From Verrucomicrobiia bacterium (GTDB taxonomy: Bacteria > Verrucomicrobiota > Verrucomicrobiia > Verrucomicrobiales > DEV007): a stretch of 64,000 bases of DNA. Under the pieces are notes generated by a model. That model was given only the letters and a program-made list of their open reading frames with translations, searched no databases and was not told the DNA's origin. The stretch is taken from the NCBI GenBank assembly GCA_030425385.1, contig JAUIAH010000031.1, positions 1 to 64,000 of the forward strand, written 5' to 3'. The translations under genes and the position numbers were made by a program. Below, one piece after another: positions 18,848-27,621 of this stretch. Position 1 is the stretch's first letter. Every line of letters starts with the position of its first letter.

Positions 18848-20179
18848 CTAACGCAATTGGCCAGAAGTGGAGACGCGAGTGAAGGTGATCGGGCCGCGGG
18901 CCTCGAGAGTGTCTTTGTGCAGACCAGTGATCTGTTCGCTCAGAACCCCGGTGAGAGAATGATCTTCGGGCCGGTCTTCGGTCGGGATGTCGAATCGAAC
19001 GATTCGTTGGACCATCCTTCCGATGGCGAGATCGGGGTGGTATTTGTGGCGGAAGGGATTGCGAGGATGATCGGGTGGAAGGGTGATCAGGGCTGCGTAG
19101 GCACCATTGCTTCCTTGCAAAGCGACTGACGAAGCTGATAGAGCGATGGTCGAACTGCTGAATCGTTGACCTACCATACTCGTTCCTCGCAGGGTGATAC
19201 CGTCGTAGAGAGAGACGTGATCAGGATGACTGACAACAACGTGAGTCGACGGCGTTTCCCGTGTCTTCATGAGCATCGCTTCCTGCAGCATTCGCAGACT
19301 CCCATCAGCGTCGATGTGGAGAAGCACTGTTTCGGGAAAGGATGCGGGAGTCGTGGCCCACGTACCCGACGCGGCTTCTTTGACTTCATTCAAATCGGCG
19401 TGTCCCACCCATAAGCCGCTATAGGTGCTGTCGAGGCGGGCCGGGGGTGGCCCATTAGTATGGAGCGCGTCAATATCATGCTGGATGAGCGCGCGATTGT
19501 AGACCCGCACATCAAAAGCTTTGCCTTCCAACCCTTGCCCCAGAGAGGAGAACGAATCGGACTCTCCATCACCCACATAAAGGTATCCCCAAGAACCTCC
19601 AAAAGTGATCGTCTCCGTGAAGGTCTGGAGAAGGGAACCGTTGACGAAGAAGTGGACATTGGTTCCGTCAGAAGTGACGGCGATATGTTGCCAGACACCG
19701 AGGAGGAGAGCATTCTCGGTGACGAGATCGAGATCTTGCGGTGTCCCTCCGGCACCATTTGAATTGCACCGGAGGGCGGGCCTTCCTTGATTGAGGTATA
19801 GTTGATAAGCAATGGGGCGGGTGTTTCCAAATGATTTCGCCACAATGTTATTGATTCCTCGACCGAAGCTCTCCGGGAGGACCCAGGCAGAGAGCGTGAG
19901 CCTGTCGCTGACACCACCGCCCGCATTGATGGCGAGGGTATCGCCTTCTCCATCGAACCGGACGCCTGGATTGCCGTTGAATCCGTGGCGCGTCTCTCCG
20001 CTGTTGGACTCGCGAAAGGCCATCCATTGCCCTTCGGAGCCCGCTTCATGCAGGGGCCAATGGACGAGGAGGTCCGAGGTGATGTCCTGCCCATGGGTTT
20101 CAGGAGGGACAAGGGTCAGACAGAGGCAGGTGATGCCGAGGCGTAGGGATCGGATGAGGGTTTGGACGAGATTCGGCAT
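18848..20179 (-). CDS. Secreted LamG/concanavalin-A-like protein
   Basis: This 443-residue protein has a signal peptide (about 1-30, cleaving near HGQDI). A LamG-type jelly roll follows (about 38-240): LVHWPLHEAG, LTLSAWVLPESF, WQHIAVTSDGTNVHFFVNG, and FDVRVYNRALIQHDIDAL. After that comes a beta-rich domain with FPETVLLHIDADGSLRML and NPFRHKYHPDLA, which I associate with large verrucomicrobial exported proteins but cannot assign a function. LamG domains bind glycans or proteins. The stop codon is separated from the start of the 3,428-residue gene by three bases, so the two are probably translationally coupled and work together. A candidate promoter lies about 45-70 bp upstream. Confidence 0.85.
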   Translation of the reverse strand: MPNLVQTLIRSLRLGITCLCLTLVPPETHGQDITSDLLVHWPLHEAGSEGQWMAFRESNSGETRHGFNGNPGVRFDGEGDTLAINAGGGVSDRLTLSAWVLPESFGRGINNIVAKSFGNTRPIAYQLYLNQGRPALRCNSNGAGGTPQDLDLVTENALLLGVWQHIAVTSDGTNVHFFVNGSLLQTFTETITFGGSWGYLYVGDGESDSFSSLGQGLEGKAFDVRVYNRALIQHDIDALHTNGPPPARLDSTYSGLWVGHADLNEVKEAASGTWATTPASFPETVLLHIDADGSLRMLQEAMLMKTRETPSTHVVVSHPDHVSLYDGITLRGTSMVGQRFSSSTIALSASSVALQGSNGAYAALITLPPDHPRNPFRHKYHPDLAIGRMVQRIVRFDIPTEDRPEDHSLTGVLSEQITGLHKDTLEARGPITFTRVSTSGQLR

Positions 20180-20223
20180 CAGTTTGGCATGAAGTCCCCA
20201 GAACCATGCACAACGCGCTTAGG

Positions 20224-20251
20224 ATGTTACGGGAATTATTAAATTTATCAA
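20224..20251 (-). promoter_or_regulatory. Candidate sigma-70-like promoter for the LamG-giant pair
   Basis: On the minus strand TTGATA (20246-20251) is followed after 16 bp by TAACAT (20224-20229), about 45 nt before the LamG start at 20179. The surrounding bases are AT-rich, unlike the flanking DNA. Agreement with consensus is 5/6 and 4/6. Assigned by eye only. Confidence 0.35.
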
Positions 20252-20312
20252 AGATTGAGTTCTTGGATGTGAGGTACATGCGAGCGTGGATTCGCAGGCC
20301 TGAGCAAGCGCT

Positions 20313-20342
20313 CGATTGATCTCGGTCTCGGCCGATCAATCG
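20313..20342. repeat. Perfect 9-bp inverted repeat just after the kinase stop codon
   Basis: CGATTGATC at 20313-20321 is the exact reverse complement of GATCAATCG at 20334-20342, with a 12-nt spacer. It starts two bases beyond the kinase stop codon on the minus strand. A GAGC...GCTC inverted repeat lies beside it at about 20302-20313. No T tract follows, so it could be a weak terminator, a processing site or an operator for the LamG promoter. Confidence 0.45.
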
Positions 20343-20343
20343 A

Positions 20344-23300
20344 TCAATGACCCAGAAGGTCCTCAGCCATGGATTGGAGGTGGGAGAGGCGCGTTTCCCA
20401 AATGGCTACCCGTCCTTCTTTACCACCGACGATGAGGCGCCCGTCTTCAATCCAAGAAAGCGCGGCTTCGGCAGCGCCTGTGACGATGGTTCGCGGGCGC
20501 CGGGGCGACCGCCAATCCCAAAGATGGAAATGGCCGTCGCTCGCGGCGATACCGATCCATTTGCCATCGGGCGAGAAGGCGACATCGCCTAACAGGTGTG
20601 CCGAGACCGGGGCTTTGCGTCGACTTTCGGCGATGTCAGCCGCGTGGAGGTCCCACACGAGAACACCGCGACCAGCGGCCCCGGCCGCTAGCCAACGACT
20701 ATCGGCGCTAAAGCGGAGACTCGTGGTGTCGAGGAAGTGAGCGCGAAGGTTGGTGAGCGGTCGCAGAATGTCAGGGTCGCTGACATCATAAAGCAGTACC
20801 ATATTGCCGTCCTGAGTCGTTCCTTCTCCCGCCAGATCCCATCCATGGCGAGCCACCGCCAAGCGTGTCCCATCCGGAGAAACCGTCACATCTGGCAAGA
20901 GATAGGAAATGCTGTGTAAGGCATGTTCGCGCCGCGTCGTCTCCGGCGTGTCCGCACGCAGATCCCACTCGAAGAGAATGCCATCTCCCGAGGTTGCGTA
21001 GAGGCGTCCCGCCGGGTGGAAGGCCACGCGTCGCCGGTAGGTAAGCCGCGTGTCCGTCATGTCCAGCGTGTGCTTTGGCAGGGGTGTCTTGTCGGTGTCC
21101 GCCTGCGATTGGGTGAGGGTGGCCATATCCCAGATTCTAACAAAGCCATCGACGCCAGTGCTAGCCAGCCATCGTCCGTGAGGGCAGAAGGCGACTCCGG
21201 TAGCGGCTTCGTTGTGGTGGGTCAGCACCCGCTCCGCGCAATCGCCGCCCAAAGGGAGAAGTTTCACAAGGCCGCGATCCGATCGTCCGTCAGGATGCTC
21301 CTTCGCGCAGGCCACCGCGACCCAGCGTTCGTCAGGGGAAATGGCGAGATCGGCGATGTTTGCCGCCTCTCCTGGCAAGGTTTGAGGAATGCGCCCGGCC
21401 TCTACGGATAGGAGGGGCCAGGCTCGGAAATGCGAGCCGGGACCGTGGGCAATCAGGAATTGGCTATCTGGTGAGAATGTGAGGTTGAGAGCAGGCGTGG
21501 GAAGGCCGTGAAGTTCCAGCGGCTTGGCGCCGACGTCGAGATCGGCTGCGGGCCACAGGGTGACCACGCCTTTGCGACTGCCAGCGGCTAACCACCGGCC
21601 ATCGGGACTGAATGCGACGGCGTAGAGACGGTTGGCATCACGTGGATGCAGACGACGCACCGTTCTCCCATTCAAGCTGACCACCGTGATCTCACCGCCA
21701 TCACCGACCATCGCCAACCACTTCCCATCTGAAGAGAATGCCATGCAATCGATCGTGCCTGTGTGTTGGGCGAGCAACTGCGTGGACTGGATGGCTTCTT
21801 CTAACAGACCGCTACGAAGATCGATGAGGTAGAGGTCTTTGCCGAAGCGACGGAAGGCGAGGAACTGACTGCCTGGGCTGAAGGCCCAATGTGCCCATTC
21901 AGGTGTTGGGCCAAGGGGGGCTCCTCGGAGGGTGCCCGTCGCAGAAGAAGACGAGCGTGTGAGCGATAACATCCCGCGGTCTTCCAAGATCAACCACCGA
22001 CCGTCCGGGGAAGACTCGGTATCATTGATGCGAGGAGGCGCTTGCAGGGGAGTGCCTTGTTCTGTCAGGGGATGGATCTTCAGATCGCCATTCTGAGAGA
22101 GCTTGAGACGATATTGATAGTAGACGCGTTGGTCGGGAGATCTTTCGGCGAGCCCCATGCAGAGGAGCGTTCCCACTTGCGGAGTGCGTTGCAGATAGGC
22201 CGACTTGATTTCTCCAAGATGAGGCAGTTGACCAATGATGCGTACGGTTGGCTTCGTTGGTGCCTGTGTTGGGGAAACCCGCGGATTGGGAGTGACTAAC
22301 GTCACGGTTCCCTTGGGACCGACGGTGACCAATTGGTTGGAATCATGCATCCAGCATTCCGCCTTGTGTTGCACTTTAGTCTCACAGAGAGACCATCGAT
22401 GGAACATGCGAGTGGTGTCACCAGTGAGAGCGATGATCGCTCCCATGACACCATCTGTCGTATGGTGGTCTTGGACCATGGCCCACCGGCCATCTGGACT
22501 GAAAGCGATGGGATAGCCGATGGTGTGCCAGCGATCAATGAAGCCATCACCCACATCGTTGGGCCGATAGCCGTAGGGAGAGACATCAATGCCGCCGACG
22601 CGTTGTAAGACTTCGGTGAGAGCTTCTTCGGATTCAGGAAGGGATCCCCAGCCGAGTGAGGTGGTCATGTGAACGGATTGCACCGCCAGAGCAAGGGCTT
22701 CCGTGGGAGCGCTATGGACGTGGAGGCGCGCCTCGGACGCCAGAGAGACCGCGCGTGCATGTGATAGGGTCTGGGAAAGCTCCGAGTTGGTCAATGTGAG
22801 AGAATCGACGGCGCGTTCGGCACGTTGCCAGAAGAGCACGGATGTGAGGCAACTGATAGTGAGGACAGCTGCCAAGGAGGTCCAGGCTGGGTTCCGTTTC
22901 ATCCACCGCCAGAGACGCTCGCCAGAGGTAACGGGGCGAGCCAGCAAGGGCTCGCCATGGAGCCATCGATCCAGTTCTTCAGCAAACTCACCTGCCGAGC
23001 GGACGCGTCGTTTCGGGTCTTTCTCAAGGCACCGGTGGGCGAGTGCGAGCAGATCACGGTTCACCCCAGATTGGCTCATGTGAGGATCCATGGCGCCGAT
23101 CTGGCGCATCACTTCGAGCGGATCCTTAGCCTTGAACGGAAGTTCATCATACAGGCATTCCCAAAGCATCACCCCCAGCGCCCAGACATCGCTGGCGGTA
23201 GACACCGCGCGCGCGGTGTCTCGGATCACTTCCGGAGCCATGTAGTGAGGAGTCCCCAGGCGATCGGAGGACAGTGTCAGTCCCGACTCTTGATGGACGA

Positions 23301-23895
23301 GTTTGGCCAAGCCAAAGTCGGTGAGCCAGGGCCGTCCAGAGGCGTCAATGATGACATTGCTAGGCTTCAAGTCGCGGTGGAGCACCCCGCAGGCGTGGGC
23401 GTGCTGGACGGCTTCGCCGATCTGTTGCAGCCAAGTGATACGGTCCTTCAGGGACGGCGCTGGCCGATCACGCAGGCGAGCGGCAAGGCTTTGACCCGAG
23501 ATGAGCTTCATGGTGAAGAAGGGCTGATCATCGATCACGCCAACTTCGTAGACGGGGACAATGTGAGGATGGTCGAGCGAGGCGGCCGCTTCCGTTTCAA
23601 TGGTAAACCGCGTGCGCTCGGCCTCGTCGGCGAAAGCCGCGCTCCGCACCATCTTGAGAGCAACGGTGCGCTTGAGATGCCGGTCTTTCGCCTGATAGAT
23701 CACGCCCATGCCGCCTGTGGCGATCTTGCGCGTGAGCGTGTAGCGCCCAAACTCAATCTCCAAGTGGTCATCCCTGGCTGGGGTGGCCGGGAGGAGGGCA
23801 TTCAGCGCGCAGCGGGGACACGGTCCAGGCCGAGAAAGCTCTTGGCCACATTCGGAGCAGCGGGGCTGGAGAGCTCGACCAAGAGAGGGACGCAT
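20344..23895 (-). CDS. Membrane Ser/Thr protein kinase with C-terminal WD40-like propellers
   Basis: Residues 13-29 carry a CxxC...CxxC zinc ribbon. A Hanks-type kinase follows (about 50-315) with all key residues: Gly-rich loop IATGGMGVIY (58-67), Lys81 in VALK, HRDLKPSN (173-180, catalytic Asp175), DFG (193-195) and APE (220-222). It should therefore be active. One hydrophobic helix (about 338-358) anchors it. The remaining roughly 800 residues hold about 13 repeats of the VAFSPDGRWLA type ending in LW or IWD, enough for two seven-bladed propellers and probably facing outside. The gene begins 57 nt after the sigma-factor gene, a pairing common in Verrucomicrobiota and Planctomycetota. The kinase may act in the same signalling pathway as the sigma factor; no target is visible. 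Length 1,183 residues. Confidence 0.95.
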   Translation of the reverse strand: MRPSLGRALQPRCSECGQELSRPGPCPRCALNALLPATPARDDHLEIEFGRYTLTRKIATGGMGVIYQAKDRHLKRTVALKMVRSAAFADEAERTRFTIETEAAASLDHPHIVPVYEVGVIDDQPFFTMKLISGQSLAARLRDRPAPSLKDRITWLQQIGEAVQHAHACGVLHRDLKPSNVIIDASGRPWLTDFGLAKLVHQESGLTLSSDRLGTPHYMAPEVIRDTARAVSTASDVWALGVMLWECLYDELPFKAKDPLEVMRQIGAMDPHMSQSGVNRDLLALAHRCLEKDPKRRVRSAGEFAEELDRWLHGEPLLARPVTSGERLWRWMKRNPAWTSLAAVLTISCLTSVLFWQRAERAVDSLTLTNSELSQTLSHARAVSLASEARLHVHSAPTEALALAVQSVHMTTSLGWGSLPESEEALTEVLQRVGGIDVSPYGYRPNDVGDGFIDRWHTIGYPIAFSPDGRWAMVQDHHTTDGVMGAIIALTGDTTRMFHRWSLCETKVQHKAECWMHDSNQLVTVGPKGTVTLVTPNPRVSPTQAPTKPTVRIIGQLPHLGEIKSAYLQRTPQVGTLLCMGLAERSPDQRVYYQYRLKLSQNGDLKIHPLTEQGTPLQAPPRINDTESSPDGRWLILEDRGMLSLTRSSSSATGTLRGAPLGPTPEWAHWAFSPGSQFLAFRRFGKDLYLIDLRSGLLEEAIQSTQLLAQHTGTIDCMAFSSDGKWLAMVGDGGEITVVSLNGRTVRRLHPRDANRLYAVAFSPDGRWLAAGSRKGVVTLWPAADLDVGAKPLELHGLPTPALNLTFSPDSQFLIAHGPGSHFRAWPLLSVEAGRIPQTLPGEAANIADLAISPDERWVAVACAKEHPDGRSDRGLVKLLPLGGDCAERVLTHHNEAATGVAFCPHGRWLASTGVDGFVRIWDMATLTQSQADTDKTPLPKHTLDMTDTRLTYRRRVAFHPAGRLYATSGDGILFEWDLRADTPETTRREHALHSISYLLPDVTVSPDGTRLAVARHGWDLAGEGTTQDGNMVLLYDVSDPDILRPLTNLRAHFLDTTSLRFSADSRWLAAGAAGRGVLVWDLHAADIAESRRKAPVSAHLLGDVAFSPDGKWIGIAASDGHFHLWDWRSPRRPRTIVTGAAEAALSWIEDGRLIVGGKEGRVAIWETRLSHLQSMAEDLLGH

Positions 23896-23952
23896 GATCC
23901 TGTGATCATGGAAAACATGGAAATTAATTCAAGAAATAGTAATTTCTATATT

Positions 23953-24732
23953 TCATTGCTTCTGTAGAGCTTCGATCAGGTGCTGCAGCTCATCTTGGGC
24001 TTCCTCGGGACTCCGCACCGTGGCGCGGATCTCGCGATGGAGCATCTCGGCGAACGCTTGTCGTAGATCGAAGACCGCTTTGCGCACAGCTCCTTCCGTG
24101 CTTTCCAAATCCGCGGCTAGTTCGGGATAGGGAGGTAGTTCTGCACTCCCGGGGAGGGCTCCTGCAAGGCAATCGAACCAGCGCTCCCGACCGCGTTGCG
24201 CGTAGAGTGACCGCAACTTGTCCGTGGCGCGCTCGACCATCTCCAGGGCCCATTGGTAATCATACGCCTCTTCGGGCGACATCGTGGAGAAGAACGTGGG
24301 CATGTTCTCCATCTCTGAAACCTCATCCAGGGGGACATGAAGCGTGCCCCCGCCTCGCTTGACGGCCTGTTCGCGCTGGCGATTTCGGCTTTGCCAACGT
24401 TCTAGAGACGCGAGTAGGTAGGACCGAAACTTGCCGCCCTCGCGGTCGATGTGGCTGAGAAAGGCGGTGCTCAGGATGTGCCCAAAGAAGCCCTGCACGG
24501 TATCGGCCGCATCCTCATGGGCTTCGCCTCTCCGACGAAGGTAGAGGTAGAGCGGGCGCCAATAACCAAGAGCGAGGGTGCGTAAGCCCTCGGCGACGGC
24601 GGGATCATCCGATCCGCGAGCCTGGGAAATAACCGTCCATTGTGTCTGGGGAAACAGACCGTCTTGTTGAGGCGTCTCATGGGGGGTGGACTCGGGCATC
24701 GGCGCTTGAGAGGATGGCGCAAGTGTCGGCAT
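23953..24732 (-). CDS. ECF-type RNA polymerase sigma factor
   Basis: This 259-residue protein has the pattern of kinase-linked ECF sigma factors: FPQTQWTVISQARG near the N-terminus, region 2 with YWRPLYLYLRRRGEAHEDAADTV... followed by QGFFGHIL, then GGKFRSYLLASLERW, and a region-4-like end (about 190-240) with EGAVRKAVFDLRQAFAEML. An unstructured first 25 residues may indicate a later true start, for example the ATG at 24699. The C-terminal 20 residues are a short charged extension. It stands first in a minus-strand series with the WD40 kinase and is divergent from the glycoside hydrolase gene, with 89 bp between the starts. No separate anti-sigma factor is adjacent, so the kinase is the likely regulator by position. 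Confidence 0.88.
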   Translation of the reverse strand: MPTLAPSSQAPMPESTPHETPQQDGLFPQTQWTVISQARGSDDPAVAEGLRTLALGYWRPLYLYLRRRGEAHEDAADTVQGFFGHILSTAFLSHIDREGGKFRSYLLASLERWQSRNRQREQAVKRGGGTLHVPLDEVSEMENMPTFFSTMSPEEAYDYQWALEMVERATDKLRSLYAQRGRERWFDCLAGALPGSAELPPYPELAADLESTEGAVRKAVFDLRQAFAEMLHREIRATVRSPEEAQDELQHLIEALQKQ

Positions 24733-24821
24733 TCAAGGGCCTCCTGCCAAGGGCAAAGCCTTCGCGCATTTCCCGTAGGATTCGCTCGCTTCTTTTCCCG
24801 AGATCACGGAAGAATGCGCCC
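24733..24821. promoter_or_regulatory. Divergent intergenic region between sigma factor and hydrolase
   Basis: These 89 bp separate the two divergent starts and must hold at least part of both promoters. No convincing -35/-10 pair stands out. GGAAGA at 24808-24813 is a plausible ribosome-binding site for the ATG at 24822. Confidence 0.3.
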
Positions 24822-27605
24822 ATGACTACCTTGCGCGATCATACTTGCTTGGCTGGAATCCTCCTGACGAGTCTCGTGACCACCTGGGCCGACACCTCGG
24901 CTCCTCTCGCGGGCACGGATGAGCTCGTCTTCGAGGAGAAAGATGGCTTGCTGATATTCGAGGCGGAACACTTCCATAAACAGGAGCTCACGGACACGCG
25001 GGCCTGGCATCTTACGACAAAAGAGACCACACCTGAGATCTCTCCAGATGGGGATCCCTCACACATCGGCGGAGCCAGTGGTGGCGCCTACTTGGAGGTG
25101 CTTCCTGATACCCGTCGGAGTCATGACGACAAATTGATCCGAGGAGAGAACTTCGCTCCCGAAGCCGGGAAGATGGCCATTCTCTCCTACCGCGTGCATG
25201 TGAATGATCCGGGCCGCTACCGCATCTGGGGACGGGTGTATTCGACGAATACGGAAGACAACGGTTTCCACGTCGGTCTGGACGGAGAGTGGCCCGAGTC
25301 GGGACAACGCTGGCAGACAACAGTGAAACGGCGTTGGCACTGGGAGAGCCGCCAGCGAACGGCGGAAGTCCATGTGGGCGTGCCTGGAAAACTTTGGTTG
25401 GACATCGAGAAGGCGGGTGCCCACACGATTCACATCGCCATGAGGGAGGATGGGATTGAGTTGGACAAATTGCTCTTCGCCAAGGATTTCAACTTCACAC
25501 CGAAAGGCTTGGGACCACGCCCAACGGTAAAAGCGGGCGCGATTCCCAAGGCCTTCCCTTACGTGGAGCCGGTCGCCCAAGTGGCGGCCAAGAAGCCTTA
25601 TCCCGATCACTGGGGGGATCCGCCGGCGATTCAGACCCGTGACTATGTGCCTCTGCCAGGAGGCTACGGGCATGGGAGTTCGACATTGAAGAGCTGGATC
25701 CAGGAGAATTTGGATCGCGATGCCGCTCAGGCCCAAGCCGCCTTGCCAAAGAAGGAACGTTCTCGCGAGCCTGCCTTGGCTGGAGACCGCGGTGCCGACG
25801 GCGACGGTGCGGTGGTTGTGTCAGGAGAAATGAAGGCCTGGCACAAAGTCACGCTGACCCTCAATGGCCCCTTTGCGCATGAGCATGATCGCGATCCTAA
25901 TCCCTTCACGGACTACGCTTTGGAAGTGGTTTTCACGCATACCTCGGGAGCACCCAGCCATCGTGTGCCGGGGTATTTCGCTGCCGATGGGCAGGCGGGA
26001 GAGAGTTCGGCGTCCTCAGGAAACCAGTGGAGAGTGCATCTCAGTCCCGACAAGCCAGGCGAGTGGACGTACAAAGTCACCATGCGTCGTGGGCGTGACG
26101 TGGCCATTGGTGGTGGTGATGGCGAGGCGCTTGCGGATTATGCCAAGGAAGGATCCTTCACGATTGCGCCCACGGACAAGCACGGGCGGGATTTCCGTGG
26201 ACACGGTCGCCTCCAATATGTGGGTAAAGGCCACCTGCGCTTTGCTGGCAGCGGCAAGTATTTCCTCAAGGCGGGGGCCGATGCTCCCGAAACCTTCTTG
26301 GCCTACACGGATTTCGATAATACAGAAGCTCGCAATCCCAAGAAAGCACCATTGAAGACTTGGGAAGCGCATGCACGCGATTGGCAGGAGGGAGATCCCA
26401 GTTGGAAAGACGGGAAAGGGAAGGGAATGATTGGCGCGCTCAACTACCTTGCAGGCAAAGGGGCCAATGTCTTCTCTTTCTTGCCTTACAACGCTGGGGG
26501 TGACGGGGACAATGTGTGGCCATTCGCAGCCTACGGAGAGAAGTTCCACTACGATTGCAGCAAGCTGGACCAATGGGGGATGGTCTTCGACCACGCCACT
26601 TCGTTAGGGCTTTACGCGCATTTCAAGCTCCAAGAGACCGAGAATGATGACAACAATCGCGGGCATCGGAACGCCAATGTGCGCGTGGTTCCGGCAGCCC
26701 TTGACGGCGGAGATCTGGGGCCAGAGCGCAAGCTATACCTGCGCGAAATCATCGCGCGATTTGGTCATCTGTTAGCGTTGAACTGGAATCTGGGCGAGGA
26801 GAATACCCAGAGCGCGGCTCAGCAGAAAGCCATGATCGACTACATTGTGGAGACGGATCCCTATGATCATCACATTGTCATCCACACCTATCCAGATCAG
26901 CAAGACAAGGTCTACAATGCGCTCATCGGTGATCAGTCCAAGCTCAGTGGCATTTCCTTGCAGAATAGCAATGTGAGAGACTGCCATTGGCAGGTCGTGA
27001 AATGGGCGAAAGCGTCAGCCAAGGCGGGACGCCCGTGGGTCGTCGCCTTTGATGAGCCCGGCACGGCGGGGTTTGGCATGCCGCCAGATCCTGGCTACCC
27101 CGGCACCCCGGAGAACTTTGATGATCCCTCCGTGGATGACACTCGGAAGTATGCCTTGTGGGGCACCTTTCTCGGAGGCGGCATTGGCGTTGAGTATTAC
27201 TTTGGCTACAAACTTCCCCAGAACGATATCGTTTGCGAAGACTGGCGCAGTCGGGATCTCTCCTGGGATTACTGTCGTCACGCCCTCACTTTCTTCGAGC
27301 GCAACCAGGTTCCCTTCTGGGACATGCACAACGCTGATAGCCTCGTAGACGCCACCGAGCGCTCCAACGAAGCCTACGCTTTCGCCAAGCCTGGCGAGGT
27401 CTACGTCGTCTATCTTCCTAACGGAGGCACGAGAATGCTCGATCTCACGGGCACGGACAAGACGTTTGAGGTCCGTTGGTACAACCCGCGCACAGGGGGT
27501 GAACTCGCCCTCGGTTCCGTTGAGAAAGTTTCCGGTGGTGGCAAAGTTAGTCTTGGAACCGCTCCGGTCGACGGCGACGGTGATTGGGTTGCGCTGGTGC
27601 GATGA
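24822..27605 (+). CDS. Secreted DUF5060 / apiosidase-like glycoside hydrolase
   Basis: The ATG at 24822 begins a signal peptide (about 1-24, LAGILLTSLVTTWADT). The frame is open back to 24642, but that part overlaps the divergent sigma factor and looks non-coding. Residues about 40-225 form a carbohydrate-binding-like jelly roll (LIFEAEHF, YRIWGRVYS). About 336-440 is a DUF5060 fold (LTLNGPF, PGEWTYKVTM). About 455-830 is a (beta/alpha)8 barrel of the apiosidase/DUF4038 kind. WNLGEEN (Glu659/660) and VVAFDEPG (Glu745) are good candidates for acid/base and nucleophile. About 845-925 resembles the putative collagen-binding domain at the end of such enzymes. It probably cleaves a plant or algal glycan outside the cytoplasm. 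Exact specificity is unknown. Length 927 residues; it ends 16 bp before a convergent gene. Confidence 0.85.
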   Translation: MTTLRDHTCLAGILLTSLVTTWADTSAPLAGTDELVFEEKDGLLIFEAEHFHKQELTDTRAWHLTTKETTPEISPDGDPSHIGGASGGAYLEVLPDTRRSHDDKLIRGENFAPEAGKMAILSYRVHVNDPGRYRIWGRVYSTNTEDNGFHVGLDGEWPESGQRWQTTVKRRWHWESRQRTAEVHVGVPGKLWLDIEKAGAHTIHIAMREDGIELDKLLFAKDFNFTPKGLGPRPTVKAGAIPKAFPYVEPVAQVAAKKPYPDHWGDPPAIQTRDYVPLPGGYGHGSSTLKSWIQENLDRDAAQAQAALPKKERSREPALAGDRGADGDGAVVVSGEMKAWHKVTLTLNGPFAHEHDRDPNPFTDYALEVVFTHTSGAPSHRVPGYFAADGQAGESSASSGNQWRVHLSPDKPGEWTYKVTMRRGRDVAIGGGDGEALADYAKEGSFTIAPTDKHGRDFRGHGRLQYVGKGHLRFAGSGKYFLKAGADAPETFLAYTDFDNTEARNPKKAPLKTWEAHARDWQEGDPSWKDGKGKGMIGALNYLAGKGANVFSFLPYNAGGDGDNVWPFAAYGEKFHYDCSKLDQWGMVFDHATSLGLYAHFKLQETENDDNNRGHRNANVRVVPAALDGGDLGPERKLYLREIIARFGHLLALNWNLGEENTQSAAQQKAMIDYIVETDPYDHHIVIHTYPDQQDKVYNALIGDQSKLSGISLQNSNVRDCHWQVVKWAKASAKAGRPWVVAFDEPGTAGFGMPPDPGYPGTPENFDDPSVDDTRKYALWGTFLGGGIGVEYYFGYKLPQNDIVCEDWRSRDLSWDYCRHALTFFERNQVPFWDMHNADSLVDATERSNEAYAFAKPGEVYVVYLPNGGTRMLDLTGTDKTFEVRWYNPRTGGELALGSVEKVSGGGKVSLGTAPVDGDGDWVALVR

Positions 27606-27621
27606 GCAATCGTTGGCAACA

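Noticed and set aside
24642-24821. N-terminal extension of the glycoside hydrolase
   Set aside because: It overlaps the divergent sigma-factor gene and would bury the signal peptide that starts at 24822.
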